Origin: Actinoplanes campanulatus
Lineage (GTDB): Bacteria; Actinomycetota; Actinomycetes; Mycobacteriales; Micromonosporaceae
Direction of reading: 5' to 3'
Assembly (NCBI RefSeq): GCF_014647795.1
Contig: NZ_BMPW01000008.1
Coordinates: forward strand, 186,001-250,000
DNA length: 64,000 nucleotides
The notes under the pieces were generated by a model, which saw nothing but the letters and a program-made list of their open reading frames with translations, had not been told where the DNA came from and did not search any database. Position 1 is the first letter of the stretch, and each line of letters begins with the position of its first letter. The position numbers were made by a program, and so were the translations under genes. Of the stretch, positions 42,480-50,954 are shown one piece after another.

Positions 42480-43154
42480 TCACTCGTCTCGGGCACGGCT
42501 GCCGTCGCCGTTGTCCCAGTTGCGGGGCCGCCAGTTCTCGACCACCTTGGCTACCGCGGTGACCAGGAACAACGAACCGGTCAGCGCCTCCACGACGGCG
42601 ATCGTGCGGGCCGGATCGGTGGCCGGGACCAGGTCGCCGTATCCGGTGGTGGTCATGGTCACGAAGCTGAAGAACAACGAGTCGGACATGCCCGGTTCGC
42701 CGTCGTCGCCGAACAGCGGCCCCGGCTGGATGACGGCCAGGCACTGGTACGCGAACCCGAACGCCATCCCGATCAGCAGATAGGCGGCCAGCGCCCCCAG
42801 CAGGGTCTGCTTGTCGACACCGCGCTGGGAGCCGAGATGCCGCACGATCGCGAACGGGGCCAGCAGATAGAGGGCGCTGGCCGCCAGGAACGTCCAGCCG
42901 AACAACGGTGAGTCGTGGGACACCACCAGATTGAGCAGCGCCGCGGCCAGGGCCAGCAGGAACACCCCGGCCGCCGCGTATCGCATGCCGCTGCGGGCCC
43001 AGGAGACCCGCAGCGCCTGCCAGACGGTGATGGTCTGCACGAGCAGCAGCGCGGCCAACTGCCAGCGGTCCCGGACGAGCAGCGCCAGCACGTAGGTGCT
43101 GATGATCAGAAGCAGCACCAGTCCGTAGCCGGTCCGTGGCCGGAACCAGATCAT
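42480..43154 (-). CDS. Potassium channel protein (ion_trans_2 type)
   Basis: This 224-aa protein has about five hydrophobic segments, then the pore loop with the K+ selectivity filter TMTTTGYGDLVP, followed by a last helix. It looks like a simple potassium-selective channel, probably a tetramer, without a cytosolic regulatory domain. ATG 43154 overlaps the stop of the small upstream gene (ATGA). It may adjust membrane potential under stress, given its neighbours. Confidence 0.88.
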   Translation of the reverse strand: MIWFRPRTGYGLVLLLIISTYVLALLVRDRWQLAALLLVQTITVWQALRVSWARSGMRYAAAGVFLLALAAALLNLVVSHDSPLFGWTFLAASALYLLAPFAIVRHLGSQRGVDKQTLLGALAAYLLIGMAFGFAYQCLAVIQPGPLFGDDGEPGMSDSLFFSFVTMTTTGYGDLVPATDPARTIAVVEALTGSLFLVTAVAKVVENWRPRNWDNGDGSRARDE

Positions 43155-43381
43155 AGTGGCCGTTCCGGCTCCTCGGACGCCGGCAGCCGCCGCACCTCGA
43201 TGAGGCGCAGCCCGAGTCCGTGGATCCGGGAGATCAGCCCCACCACGGCGGATTGATCCGGCAGCGAGCCGTGCAGCACCGTCTCGGGCGGTTCCACGCT
43301 CACCGTCAGATCCTGCAGCTCTGTAAGAAGTTCATCGGGAATCACCCCGGAAACCCTGACCTGATATGTCGGCTCAGGCAT
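43151..43381 (-). CDS. Small conserved protein of unknown function
   Basis: A 76-aa acidic protein (MPEPTYQVRVSGVIPDELLT) with a beta-alpha-beta pattern and no membrane segment. It resembles small partner proteins of stress genes, but no family can be named. It starts the unit with the K+ channel and the HdeD-like protein. One copy of the island's 21-bp palindrome lies 56 bp before its ATG. Confidence 0.65.
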   Translation of the reverse strand: MPEPTYQVRVSGVIPDELLTELQDLTVSVEPPETVLHGSLPDQSAVVGLISRIHGLGLRLIEVRRLPASEEPERPL

Positions 43382-43436
43382 CGTCCCTCCTTCTCCAACC
43401 CCTCCGGACCAGCCTGTCGGTCCGCCCGGCCGGGCG

Positions 43437-43457
43437 CGTCATTCCTCACGGATGACG
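43437..43457. promoter_or_regulatory. Stress-island palindrome, copy 1
   Basis: A 21-bp imperfect palindrome with half-sites CGTCATTCCT and ACGGATGACG (8 of 10 pairs). Its centre is 66 bp upstream of the small protein / K+ channel / HdeD unit. Confidence 0.45.
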
Positions 43458-43464
43458 GTCACGG

Positions 43465-44328
43465 TCAGGCGGCGGTCTCCGACTCCGATCCGCGGACCCG
43501 GGCGTGGAAGAGTCCGAGCTTGAACAACCGCTCCAGGCGCCGCACCGTGAACGGGTGCGACATCGGCAGCTGGGCCAGCTCGACCCAGAAACCGCGCAGC
43601 GACTGACCCTGACGGACCAGCTCGTCCAGGTCGGTGGTGTGCTCGGTGTGCCGGCCGGAGGCGAGCAGCACCAGGCCGGACGCGCCGGACGGGCACAGGT
43701 GGGCGCCGTGCCGGTCGCACGAGTACTCCCGCAGCCGCGACAGCGTCGGCCCGAGCACCGGGATGCGTTCCGAGTAGGCGACCGACAGCTGGTACCAGAG
43801 GCCGACGTGGTGCAGCCGGATGTGGCCCAGCTCGTGGCCGAGGATGAACCGCAGCCCGTCCCGGTTGTTCTCGTACAGGTTCACGAACAGCTCGTTGGCG
43901 AGCACCACGTAGTCGTGGCCGGTGGCCTGGGCGGCGAAGGCGTTCAGGGTGCCGTTGCCGTTGGCCAGGAACAGCTGCGGCCGGCGGCGCAATCCGAGCT
44001 TTCGGGCGAAATCGTCCATCGTCTCGTAGAGGCTGCCGTATTGTTTGGGCGAGAGCTGGACCGCGGTGCCGCGGATCGACGCCCGCTGCGTCTCACGGAT
44101 CACGATGAGCGCCGGGACGAAGAGCAACAGTCCGATGAAGGCGGATCGGACGGTCACCGCCCAGCCGCTGTCCTGGAGTCGTTCGGGTAGAAGCGGCAGC
44201 GTGATCGCCGCCTGCACGATGGCCCAGATGATGATGATGTTCAGCACCACCATGAAGACGTAGAACGGCAGTTCGGCGGGATGCCGAAGCCTGGGGGGTA
44301 CGGCGCCCTGCCGTGATGACGTCGACAC
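43465..44328 (-). CDS. M48-family membrane metalloprotease (HtpX-like)
   Basis: This 287-aa protease has two N-terminal membrane segments (FYVFMVVLNIIIIWAIVQAA and SAFIGLLLFVPALIVI) and the zinc motif HELGHIRLHH. A downstream Glu/Asp region (SRLREYSCDRHGA) supplies the third ligand. The family degrades damaged membrane proteins. GTG 44328 was chosen because AGGAGG lies six bases upstream; an ATG at 44361 would add a basic, Ser/Thr-rich extension. Upstream of it is one of the clearest copies of the island palindrome, shared with the divergent kinase gene. Confidence 0.87.
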   Translation of the reverse strand: MSTSSRQGAVPPRLRHPAELPFYVFMVVLNIIIIWAIVQAAITLPLLPERLQDSGWAVTVRSAFIGLLLFVPALIVIRETQRASIRGTAVQLSPKQYGSLYETMDDFARKLGLRRRPQLFLANGNGTLNAFAAQATGHDYVVLANELFVNLYENNRDGLRFILGHELGHIRLHHVGLWYQLSVAYSERIPVLGPTLSRLREYSCDRHGAHLCPSGASGLVLLASGRHTEHTTDLDELVRQGQSLRGFWVELAQLPMSHPFTVRRLERLFKLGLFHARVRGSESETAA

Positions 44329-44402
44329 TGAGGTCCTCCTGTCCTGTGTCCTGCTGTTCATCCCGATTGACCGGTGACGATCCACCGCGCTGGCACGCCC
44401 CG

Positions 44403-44423
44403 CCTCATCCCGCCGGAATGAGG
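44403..44423. promoter_or_regulatory. Stress-island palindrome, copy 2 (divergent promoter)
   Basis: Half-sites CCTCATCCCG and CGGAATGAGG match at 9 of 10 pairs. The site is between the divergent M48 protease and lipid kinase genes (85 and 71 bp from the starts). Confidence 0.6.
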
Positions 44424-44483
44424 ACCGGCGACCGCGCCACGGCGACGCTTCGGAACAGACCCGTACGCGAAGGGAGTTCCGCC

Positions 44484-45776
44484 ATGTCATCGACCCGGCG
44501 CAATCTCGCTCGGCTCGCCTTCTGCGCCGCCACGGCGGCCGTGGTCCTGCTGCTCGCCGTCGCCGGCCTGCGCGCCAGCCTCAACCTGATCCTGGCCGCC
44601 GTCCTCGGCAGCGCCGTCGGCCTGTCCGCGGCCTGGTGGTTCCTCACCCATCGCGGCGTGCAGCGGTGGCTGGCCGGCGTGGTGGTGGTGCTGGCCCCGC
44701 TCACCGTCACCGTCTTCTACGCCCAGCAGCGGCTGCTCTGGGTGGTGATCCTGTTCGGTGCGCTGTGGGCGGCGGCGGTCGCGGCCGGGCGGCGGGCGCT
44801 GGCCGAGCCGGGTGACGGTCCGGAGGAGTTCGAGACACCGGCGCCGCGTCACCCGTACCTGATCATGAATCCTCGCTCGGGTGGCGGGAAGGTGGGGCGT
44901 TTCCGCCTGGCCGAACGGGCCCGCGAACTCGGCGCGCGCGTGCATGTCATCGATGAACCGAACGCGGACGTCGCGGAACTGGCCCGGCAGGCGCTGCGCG
45001 ACGGCGCGGACCTGCTCGGCGTCGCCGGCGGCGACGGCACCCAGGCGCTGGTCGCCGGGATCGCGGCCGAGCACGGCGTGCCGTTCCTGGTGATCTCGGC
45101 GGGCACCCGCAACCACTTCGCGCTGGATCTGGGCCTGGACCGGGAGGACCCGTCGACCTGCCTGGACGCGCTCACCGACGGGGTGGAGGTGCACATCGAC
45201 CTGGGCCGCATCGGCGACCGGACGTTCGTCAACAACGCCTCGTTCGGGGCCTACGCCACCGTGGTGCAGAGTCCCGCCTACCGCGACGACAAGGTCGGCA
45301 CCACCCTGGACCTGCTGCCGGAGACGCTGGCCGGGCAGAACGGCCCGCAACTGGAGCTGCGCGTCGACGGGGTGACCGTCACCGGGCCGCAGGCGGTGCT
45401 GGTCAGCAACAACCCCTACGCCACCGCCGACATCGCCGGTCTGGGCCACCGCCCCCGGCTCGACCAGGGCGCCCTCGGGGTCCTGGCGGTCACCGTACGC
45501 GGCACGGCCGACGCGGCCCGCCTGGTCGGCGGCCGCGGCCGGTCCCGGTCGGTGCTGATCCGGACGAGCACCACGGCGGTGGTGGAGGCGGCCGCGCCCG
45601 AGGTGCCGGTCGGCGTCGACGGCGAGTCGATCCTGATGCCCACGCCGGTGGTCTGCGAGATCCGGCCGACCGCGCTGCGCGTCCGGGTGCCCCGCCGCCG
45701 GCCCGGGGTCCCGCCGATGCTGCCCGAGATGGACTGGACACGACTGCGGCGGCTGGCCTGGACCAGCCGCCGCTAG
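44484..45776 (+). CDS. Diacylglycerol/lipid kinase family protein
   Basis: This 430-aa protein has an N-terminal membrane region of four hydrophobic segments and a C-terminal diacylglycerol-kinase catalytic domain (LIMNPRSGGGKVGRFRLAER; GVAGGDGTQALVAGIA; ISAGTRNHFALDLGL; FVNNASFGAYATV). These are the nucleotide- and lipid-binding motifs of the DagK/YegS family, which phosphorylates lipid hydroxyls at the membrane. ATG 44484 has AGGGAG eight bases upstream. The gene diverges from the M48 protease with a shared palindrome. Confidence 0.9.
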   Translation: MSSTRRNLARLAFCAATAAVVLLLAVAGLRASLNLILAAVLGSAVGLSAAWWFLTHRGVQRWLAGVVVVLAPLTVTVFYAQQRLLWVVILFGALWAAAVAAGRRALAEPGDGPEEFETPAPRHPYLIMNPRSGGGKVGRFRLAERARELGARVHVIDEPNADVAELARQALRDGADLLGVAGGDGTQALVAGIAAEHGVPFLVISAGTRNHFALDLGLDREDPSTCLDALTDGVEVHIDLGRIGDRTFVNNASFGAYATVVQSPAYRDDKVGTTLDLLPETLAGQNGPQLELRVDGVTVTGPQAVLVSNNPYATADIAGLGHRPRLDQGALGVLAVTVRGTADAARLVGGRGRSRSVLIRTSTTAVVEAAAPEVPVGVDGESILMPTPVVCEIRPTALRVRVPRRRPGVPPMLPEMDWTRLRRLAWTSRR

Positions 45777-45786
45777 ACCCCGCGCG

Positions 45787-46332
45787 TCAGTAGTTCGCGG
45801 CCGCGGCCGTCTCGAGGTCGTGCAGGGCCTTGGCCTCCTCGGCGGCCATCAGGCCGATCCCGACCAGATCCAGCGGGCTGATGAACCCGTCGGACAGCCG
45901 GAAGCCGCCGGCCCGGGCGATGGCGTCGCGCAGCGGCACCGCCCAGTGGTGCTCGATCAGCAGCAGCGCCGCGGCGCTGTCGTTCGGGATGTCACCGAGC
46001 ACGTCCCAGGCCCGCTGGTCGCCGAGGACCGCCACGCCGTCGACGGCCGCCTCGGCGCCCCGCTCGGCGCCGACGATCAGGCCCTGCTCACCGTCGAGGC
46101 CGAGACCGATCAGGGCGCCGACCTTGCTGCCCAGCTCGATCGCCTCCTCCTGGGTGAGGTTGCTCAGGTGCTTCACCTCCACCTCGCCGTCGGCGTCCTT
46201 GTGGACCGCGAGCGCGTCGATCACGCGGACGGTGTCGCTCTGCCGGAGTCGTTCCAGCTCGGCGATGATCTCGCCGTGGAAGTTCGGGTGTTTGAAGCCC
46301 AGCACGATCAGCTGGACAGGTCCGATGGACAT
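45787..46332 (-). CDS. DUF6325-like stress-associated protein
   Basis: A 181-aa soluble or peripheral protein beginning MSIGPVQLIVLGFKHPNFHG, a pattern I link to the DUF6325 / DUF1269-related group. A glycine-rich middle (KVGALIGLGLDGEQGLIVGA) and a late strand-helix (AAALLLIEHHWAVPLRDAIA) repeat the ferredoxin-like style of the plus-strand neighbour. It shares a divergent upstream region and a palindrome with the DUF1269 gene. Function is unknown; co-regulation under stress is likely. Confidence 0.72.
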   Translation of the reverse strand: MSIGPVQLIVLGFKHPNFHGEIIAELERLRQSDTVRVIDALAVHKDADGEVEVKHLSNLTQEEAIELGSKVGALIGLGLDGEQGLIVGAERGAEAAVDGVAVLGDQRAWDVLGDIPNDSAAALLLIEHHWAVPLRDAIARAGGFRLSDGFISPLDLVGIGLMAAEEAKALHDLETAAAANY

Positions 46333-46411
46333 CGTTCTTCCGCTCCTCCACTCGACCGTTCAGACGTGGTCACGCCCGATTTCGATACTCCGGCCGGCCG
46401 GTCCGGGGCCG

Positions 46412-46432
46412 CCTCATCCGGTACGGGTGAGG
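46412..46432. promoter_or_regulatory. Stress-island palindrome, copy 3 (divergent promoter)
   Basis: Half-sites CCTCATCCGG and ACGGGTGAGG (8 of 10 pairs). The site is between the DUF6325-like gene (90 bp) and the DUF1269 gene (75 bp). Confidence 0.6.
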
Positions 46433-46496
46433 ACGCGACCGGCCCGCACCGAGTCCACTGGGGTTAGACCCGAGCATCGAGGAAGGGAACAACGAC

Positions 46497-46994
46497 ATGG
46501 CAACCCTCGTCGCCATCGGCTACGACGACGAAACCACCGCGACCGCAGCGTCGCTGGAGGCACACCGCCTGGCCAAGGACCTGATCATCCAGCCTGACGC
46601 GATCGCCGCGATCATCCGCGACAAGGAGGGCAAGTTCCACGTCACGACCAGCCATCACGAGGTGGCGGCCGGGACCACCTGGGGCATGTTCTGGGGCTTC
46701 TTCTTCGGGCTGCTGTTCTTCATCCCGGTGCTGGGCATGGCGGTCGGCGCCGGCCTGGGCGCGCTGACCGGCAAGCTCGGCAAGAACGCGATCAACAAGG
46801 AGTTCCAGCAGCAGGTCCGGGACCTCCTCCAGCCGGGCACCTCGGCGCTGTTCCTGGTCGTCGAGAAGGTCACCCCGGACAAGGCGATCCAGGCGCTGTC
46901 CCAGCTCGGCGGCACCGTGCTCAAGTCGTCGCTGTCCAAGGAGGCCGAGGCCGAGCTCCAGGACGCCCTGCACGGCTCCGAGCAGTCCGCCTGA
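46497..46994 (+). CDS. DUF1269 family membrane protein
   Basis: This 165-aa protein (MATLVAIGYDDETTATAASL) has a glycine-rich membrane insertion in the middle (GMFWGFFFGLLFFIPVLGMA, VGAGLGALTGKLG). Ferredoxin-like parts flank it on both sides, as in the DUF1269 family. Members are induced by stress in actinobacteria, but the role is not known. A lipoprotein gene follows after 1 bp and a YihY-like gene after that, so all three are probably one transcript. Confidence 0.82.
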   Translation: MATLVAIGYDDETTATAASLEAHRLAKDLIIQPDAIAAIIRDKEGKFHVTTSHHEVAAGTTWGMFWGFFFGLLFFIPVLGMAVGAGLGALTGKLGKNAINKEFQQQVRDLLQPGTSALFLVVEKVTPDKAIQALSQLGGTVLKSSLSKEAEAELQDALHGSEQSA

Positions 46995-46995
46995 C

Positions 46996-47421
46996 ATGCA
47001 CAGAACCTCGGGGCTCGTCACGTTCGCGACGGCCCTCTGTGTCCTCGCCGCCGGCGCTGGTTGCGCCGGCGGCGAGGCCGCGGACGCCTCGGCCGAACCG
47101 GCGGTCTGCGAGAGCTTCGCGGCCGCCCAGAACACCGTGACCCACATCAAACAGGCCAACGTCTCGGAGAACGGGCTGACCGCGCTGCGGCCGTACGTCT
47201 CCGAGCTCATCCAACAGCTCACCCAGCTCGCCGCCGACGCGAAGGCGCAGTTCAGCCAGCAGGCCGACCAGCTGCGGGCGTCCGTCGACGTGCTGTCCGC
47301 CAGCGTGGACAAGGCCCGGGACAACCCCGACCTGGCGAACCTCGGCGCCGTACGCCAGGCGGTCGACGGGGTCCGGGCCACCGCCCAGGCGCTCGCCGAC
47401 TCGCTGAAGAACACCTGCTGA
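46996..47421 (+). CDS. Small lipoprotein
   Basis: A 141-aa lipoprotein. The signal peptide has a lipobox (VLAAGAGC; Cys at about residue 23). The rest is helical with heptad-like repeats (LTQLAADAKAQFSQQADQLR, ALADSLKNTC). The C-terminal Cys could form a disulfide with C38 (AVCESF). It sits in the same transcript as the DUF1269 and YihY-like genes. Function unknown; probably anchored to the outer face of the membrane. Confidence 0.75.
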   Translation: MHRTSGLVTFATALCVLAAGAGCAGGEAADASAEPAVCESFAAAQNTVTHIKQANVSENGLTALRPYVSELIQQLTQLAADAKAQFSQQADQLRASVDVLSASVDKARDNPDLANLGAVRQAVDGVRATAQALADSLKNTC

Positions 47422-47422
47422 C

Positions 47423-48331
47423 GTGCTCCTGCGCCGCCTCGACGACCTCCAGCGGCGCCGGCCCGTCCTGGGCTTCTGCCACGCGGTGATCTGCAAGTAC
47501 CTGGACGACTTCGGTCTCCGGGAGGCCGCGCTCATCACGTACTACGGCTTCCTCAGCCTCTTTCCCATCCTGCTGCTGGGGGTGGCCGTGGTGTCGCGGG
47601 TGCTGGCCTCCCGGCCCGAGCTGCGCCAGGAGCTGGTGGCGGCGATCGTGCCGCCGGGGCTCCAGCCGGGCATCGAGGCGTCGATGGCGGACCTGTCCAC
47701 GTCGCGTACCGCCCTAATCGCCGGCGCGGCCGGGCTGGTGTTCTCCGGGCTCGGGGTGGTGCTCTCCGCGTACGAGACGCTGAACCACCTGGCGGCCGTC
47801 CCGATCCGGCGGCGCGCCGGCGTCGTCTCCCGCTACCTGCGCGCGGTGGCCGGCCTGATCGTCATCCTGATCGGCGCGGTGGCCGCCGGCGCCCTGAACG
47901 CCGCCTCGGCCGGCGCCGTGCCCGAGCTCGCCGGCGAGGTCGCCGTCGTCTTCCTCACCCTGATCGCGCTGACCCGGCTGCTGCTGATGCGCCGGGCGCC
48001 GCTGCGTTCGGTGTGGCCGGCCGCGGCGATCGGCGCGGTGGCGGTGACCACCGCGCTGGCCGTCGCGGCCGCGGTGCTGCCCGGTCTGGTCCAGCGGGCC
48101 GGCCGGGTCTACGGCGCGTTCGCCGGCGCGGCCGGCGTCTTCACCGTGCTCTACCTGCTCAGCAACGCGCTGGTGATCGCCGCCGAGGTGGCCGCGGTCC
48201 GGCACGCCCGCCTCTGGCCGCGGGCCCTGGATCCGGCCCGGCCGACCGAGGCGGACGCCCGGGCCATGACCCTGCTGGCCCGCGAGCAGGAGCGGCTGCC
48301 GGCCGCCCGGATCGACTACGAGCTCGGCTGA
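47423..48331 (+). CDS. YihY/virulence factor BrkB family membrane protein 1
   Basis: This 302-aa protein has about six membrane segments and the family signature near the N-terminus (LREAALITYYGFLSLFPILL), with a central segment (GLVFSGLGVVLSAYETLNHL). Members were once called RNase BN; no nuclease role is evident. GTG 47423 follows the lipoprotein stop after 1 bp. It ends 16 bp inside the convergent MFS gene. A second family member is at 55953. Confidence 0.87.
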   Translation: MLLRRLDDLQRRRPVLGFCHAVICKYLDDFGLREAALITYYGFLSLFPILLLGVAVVSRVLASRPELRQELVAAIVPPGLQPGIEASMADLSTSRTALIAGAAGLVFSGLGVVLSAYETLNHLAAVPIRRRAGVVSRYLRAVAGLIVILIGAVAAGALNAASAGAVPELAGEVAVVFLTLIALTRLLLMRRAPLRSVWPAAAIGAVAVTTALAVAAAVLPGLVQRAGRVYGAFAGAAGVFTVLYLLSNALVIAAEVAAVRHARLWPRALDPARPTEADARAMTLLAREQERLPAARIDYELG

Positions 48332-49719
48332 GTCCTGGGCAGGAAGAACGCCGCCACCAGGCCGATCAGCCCGGCGCCGGCGACCGCCGTCATCGCCCAC
48401 AGGTACGCCCGCCCCGGCGCCGCGCCGTCCACCCCGGCCACCAGGATGGTGCCGGTCAGCGCAGCGCCCAGCGACGAGCCCAGGTTGGAGACGCTGCGGG
48501 ACAGCCCGGAGATCTCACCCTGGAGGTCCTCGCCGAAGCTCGACTGGACCACGTTGACCGACGGGGTGAGCATCCCGCCCAGGCCGAGACCGATCACGAA
48601 CAGACCGGGCACCATCGTCCACACCGAGCCGGACGAGCGGCCCAGCGTGAGCAGCAGGGCGATGCCGGCGATGGTGACCACGAAACCCGCCATGATCAGG
48701 GTGCGCTGCGGGCGGCGCTTGGCCATCGGCTCGGCCCCCAGCGAGGAGATCAGCACACCGGCCGTGGTGGCGGTGAACACCCCGCCGGTCTCGATCGCGT
48801 TGAAGCCGCGGACCACCTGGAGGTAGGTCGACACCACGAACGACGTGCCCATCACCATGAGCCACTGCGTGTTCTGGGTGATCAGGCCGAGGTTGGAGGC
48901 CCGGTTGCGGAACAGCCGCAGGCTCAGCAGCGGTTCACGGCCGGACCGCTCGCGCCGCCGGACGGCGACGAAGAACCAGGTCAGCACCAGCGCGCCGGCG
49001 GCCAGCAGGGCGATGCACAGGCGGATGTCGTCGTCGGTGGCGAGGATGCCGAGCACGATCAGGATCAGGCCGGCCGCGGAGAGCACCGCGCCGCCCACGT
49101 CGAAGGGCCGGGACCGGTCGGCGGGCAGCGGGTCCTCGACGGCCCGGCGGCTGAGCAGGACGATCACCAGGACGACCGCGGCCTGGGCCACGAACGCGGC
49201 GCGCCAGCTCACGGCGTACGCGATGAAACCGCCGATGAGCGGGCCGGCGACGGCGCCGACACCACCCATCGCGCTGATCGCGCCGAAGGCGCGGGCCCGG
49301 GCGCTGACGCCCTGGAAGAGCAGGGTGGTGAGGATGTAGACCGGTGGGATCAGCAGCGCCGTGCCGACGCCCTCGAACACCGAGTATCCGATGATCAGCA
49401 CCGGCAGGCTGGGCGCGAGCGAGCTGATCAGCGCTCCGGCGCCGAACAGCAGCAGCCCCAGGATGAGACACCATTTGCGGCCGAAGACGTCGGTGAGCTT
49501 GCCGCCGGGGATCATCAGTGCGGCCATCACCAGCAGGAACAGGGTGATGGCCAACTGCACGCCGTGGACGTCGGTGTCCAGGTCACGGCTGATGTCGCTG
49601 ATCATCACGTTCATGTTGGAGCCGGCGAAGGAGCAGATGAACTGCGCCAGCGCGAAGGCGATCAGCGCCTTTCGCAACCCGGCCGGGAACCGCGCGGCCC
49701 TGGACTTCTCTTGGGTCAT
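48316..49719 (-). CDS. MFS exporter (DHA2 type, 14 TM)
   Basis: A 467-aa exporter with about 14 membrane segments, the MFS loop motif KLTDVFGRKWCL and the exporter motif GAVAGPLIGGFIAY. ATG 49719 was chosen because the 12 residues before it are basic and not hydrophobic. It is transcribed alone. A weak copy of the island palindrome lies 44 bp upstream. The substrate is unknown. Confidence 0.87.
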   Translation of the reverse strand: MTQEKSRAARFPAGLRKALIAFALAQFICSFAGSNMNVMISDISRDLDTDVHGVQLAITLFLLVMAALMIPGGKLTDVFGRKWCLILGLLLFGAGALISSLAPSLPVLIIGYSVFEGVGTALLIPPVYILTTLLFQGVSARARAFGAISAMGGVGAVAGPLIGGFIAYAVSWRAAFVAQAAVVLVIVLLSRRAVEDPLPADRSRPFDVGGAVLSAAGLILIVLGILATDDDIRLCIALLAAGALVLTWFFVAVRRRERSGREPLLSLRLFRNRASNLGLITQNTQWLMVMGTSFVVSTYLQVVRGFNAIETGGVFTATTAGVLISSLGAEPMAKRRPQRTLIMAGFVVTIAGIALLLTLGRSSGSVWTMVPGLFVIGLGLGGMLTPSVNVVQSSFGEDLQGEISGLSRSVSNLGSSLGAALTGTILVAGVDGAAPGRAYLWAMTAVAGAGLIGLVAAFFLPRTQPSS

Positions 49720-49752
49720 GGGACCGAGCCTGCTCGGCCGCGGCCGAACAGG

Positions 49753-49773
49753 CATCCTCCCGAACGCATGAGG
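49753..49773. promoter_or_regulatory. Stress-island palindrome, copy 4 (half-site)
   Basis: The right half ACGCATGAGG is conserved and the left half is poor. Centred 44 bp upstream of the MFS start, the same distance as at four other starts in the island. Confidence 0.35.
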
Positions 49774-49776
49774 AAA

Positions 49777-50346
49777 CTAGGAACGCAGGTCGCGGCTCCA
49801 GCGTGGGCCGACCTCGAGCCACTCCTGCTGCCAGGCCCGGGCCCGGTGCCGGTCCAGCAGGATCAGGCCGATCTTGCGCATCCCGTTCAGCGCCGCCGCG
49901 GCCAGGACGATCATCACCACCGCGACCAGGCCGGCCTTGGCGACCGGATTGTGGTCGGACGGCGCCTCGCGCTGCTGGCCACTACGGGTCACCCAGATCG
50001 TCACCTCCTCACCGGTCCGCTGCGTGGGCGCCACCCCGATCTCGCCGGCGTGGCGGGTGCCGTCCGGCGCGGTCCACCGGGCCTGGGCCGTGCCGGGGGT
50101 GGGCGCCGCCGTTCCGGCCGCGTCCCCGCTCAGCGACGGCGGCACGGTGACCAGCTCGGCCGGCACCTGGAAGGCGTTGCGCCGGTCGCGCATCGCCTCG
50201 GCGGTCGCGGACTCGTAGGCGCCACCGGCCGCCCACCAGGCCAGCACCGGTCCGCCCAACAGGAACAGCACGAAAAGGCCCAGCAGCATGCCGGCCTCGA
50301 CCCGGTCCGAGGCCCGCCACAAGGGGTTGTTCTTCCGGACGAACAT
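49777..50346 (-). CDS. Rv1733c-like two-TM membrane protein
   Basis: This 189-aa protein has the form of the Rv1733c family. A basic start (VRKNNPLWRASDRVEAG) is followed by a membrane helix (LLGLFVLFLLGGPVLAWWAA), an extracellular beta-rich domain (ARWTAPDGTRHAGEIGV, then VTIWVTRSGQ) and a second helix (LVAVVMIVLAAAAL). The mycobacterial homologue belongs to the dormancy (DosR) regulon; its molecular role is unknown. ATG 50346 diverges from a membrane protein gene, with a shared palindrome between them. Confidence 0.8.
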   Translation of the reverse strand: MFVRKNNPLWRASDRVEAGMLLGLFVLFLLGGPVLAWWAAGGAYESATAEAMRDRRNAFQVPAELVTVPPSLSGDAAGTAAPTPGTAQARWTAPDGTRHAGEIGVAPTQRTGEEVTIWVTRSGQQREAPSDHNPVAKAGLVAVVMIVLAAAALNGMRKIGLILLDRHRARAWQQEWLEVGPRWSRDLRS

Positions 50347-50401
50347 CGCCTCACCCTCCCTGCCACTCCGGCCGATCATCCGTTGCCACCGAGCCGGGAC
50401 G

Positions 50402-50422
50402 GTTCACCCGCACCGGATGAGG
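50402..50422. promoter_or_regulatory. Stress-island palindrome, copy 5 (divergent promoter)
   Basis: Half-sites GTTCACCCGC and CCGGATGAGG (6 of 10 pairs). The site is between the Rv1733c-like gene (66 bp) and the gene at 50457 (45 bp). Confidence 0.5.
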
Positions 50423-50456
50423 ATGAGCACGCCCCGGTTCGGCGACGCTTTCGGAC

Positions 50457-50954
50457 ATGACCCGTTCAATGTGGGTACGCTTGAAACACGAGAGCGAAGA
50501 GGCCACCGCCTCCGGGATCTACGGCTTGATCGTCGGCGCCGCGGTCCTGGTCGCCTCGCACGCTCCCACCGTCGCGCGGGCGGTGTTCGCCGTACTGGCC
50601 ACCCTCACCATCTACTGGCTGGCCGAACGCTATGCACGGATCGTGGCCGAGCGCATCCACGCGGGACAGCGGCCCACCTGGCACACGGTACGCCGCCAGC
50701 TCACCACCGGCTGGGAGATGGTGACCGCGAGCGGCCTGCCGCTGCTCGCACTGATCGGGTCCTATTTCCTGGGCGGGGCGACGATCGATACCGCGGTGCT
50801 CGCCGCACTGATGTGCTCCACCGTGCTGCTCTGCCTGTCCGGCTGGCTGATCGGCTCCAACGGCCGGCTGCAACCCGGCGAGCGGCTGGCGTCCATGCTG
50901 GTCGCCGGCGGGTTCGGCGCCACGCTCATCATCCTGAAGACGCTCCTGCACTGA
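50457..50954 (+). CDS. Membrane protein of unknown function
   Basis: A 165-aa protein with about four hydrophobic segments (GLIVGAAVLVASHAPTVARA, VFAVLATLTIYWLAERYARI, SGLPLLALIGSYFLGG, LAALMCSTVLLCLSGWLIG). A basic amphipathic stretch precedes the first helix and another lies between helices two and three. I recognise no family. It diverges from the Rv1733c-like gene and shares the palindrome at 50402, so it probably belongs to the same stress response. It overlaps the convergent phosphoesterase by 26 bp. Confidence 0.72.
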   Translation: MTRSMWVRLKHESEEATASGIYGLIVGAAVLVASHAPTVARAVFAVLATLTIYWLAERYARIVAERIHAGQRPTWHTVRRQLTTGWEMVTASGLPLLALIGSYFLGGATIDTAVLAALMCSTVLLCLSGWLIGSNGRLQPGERLASMLVAGGFGATLIILKTLLH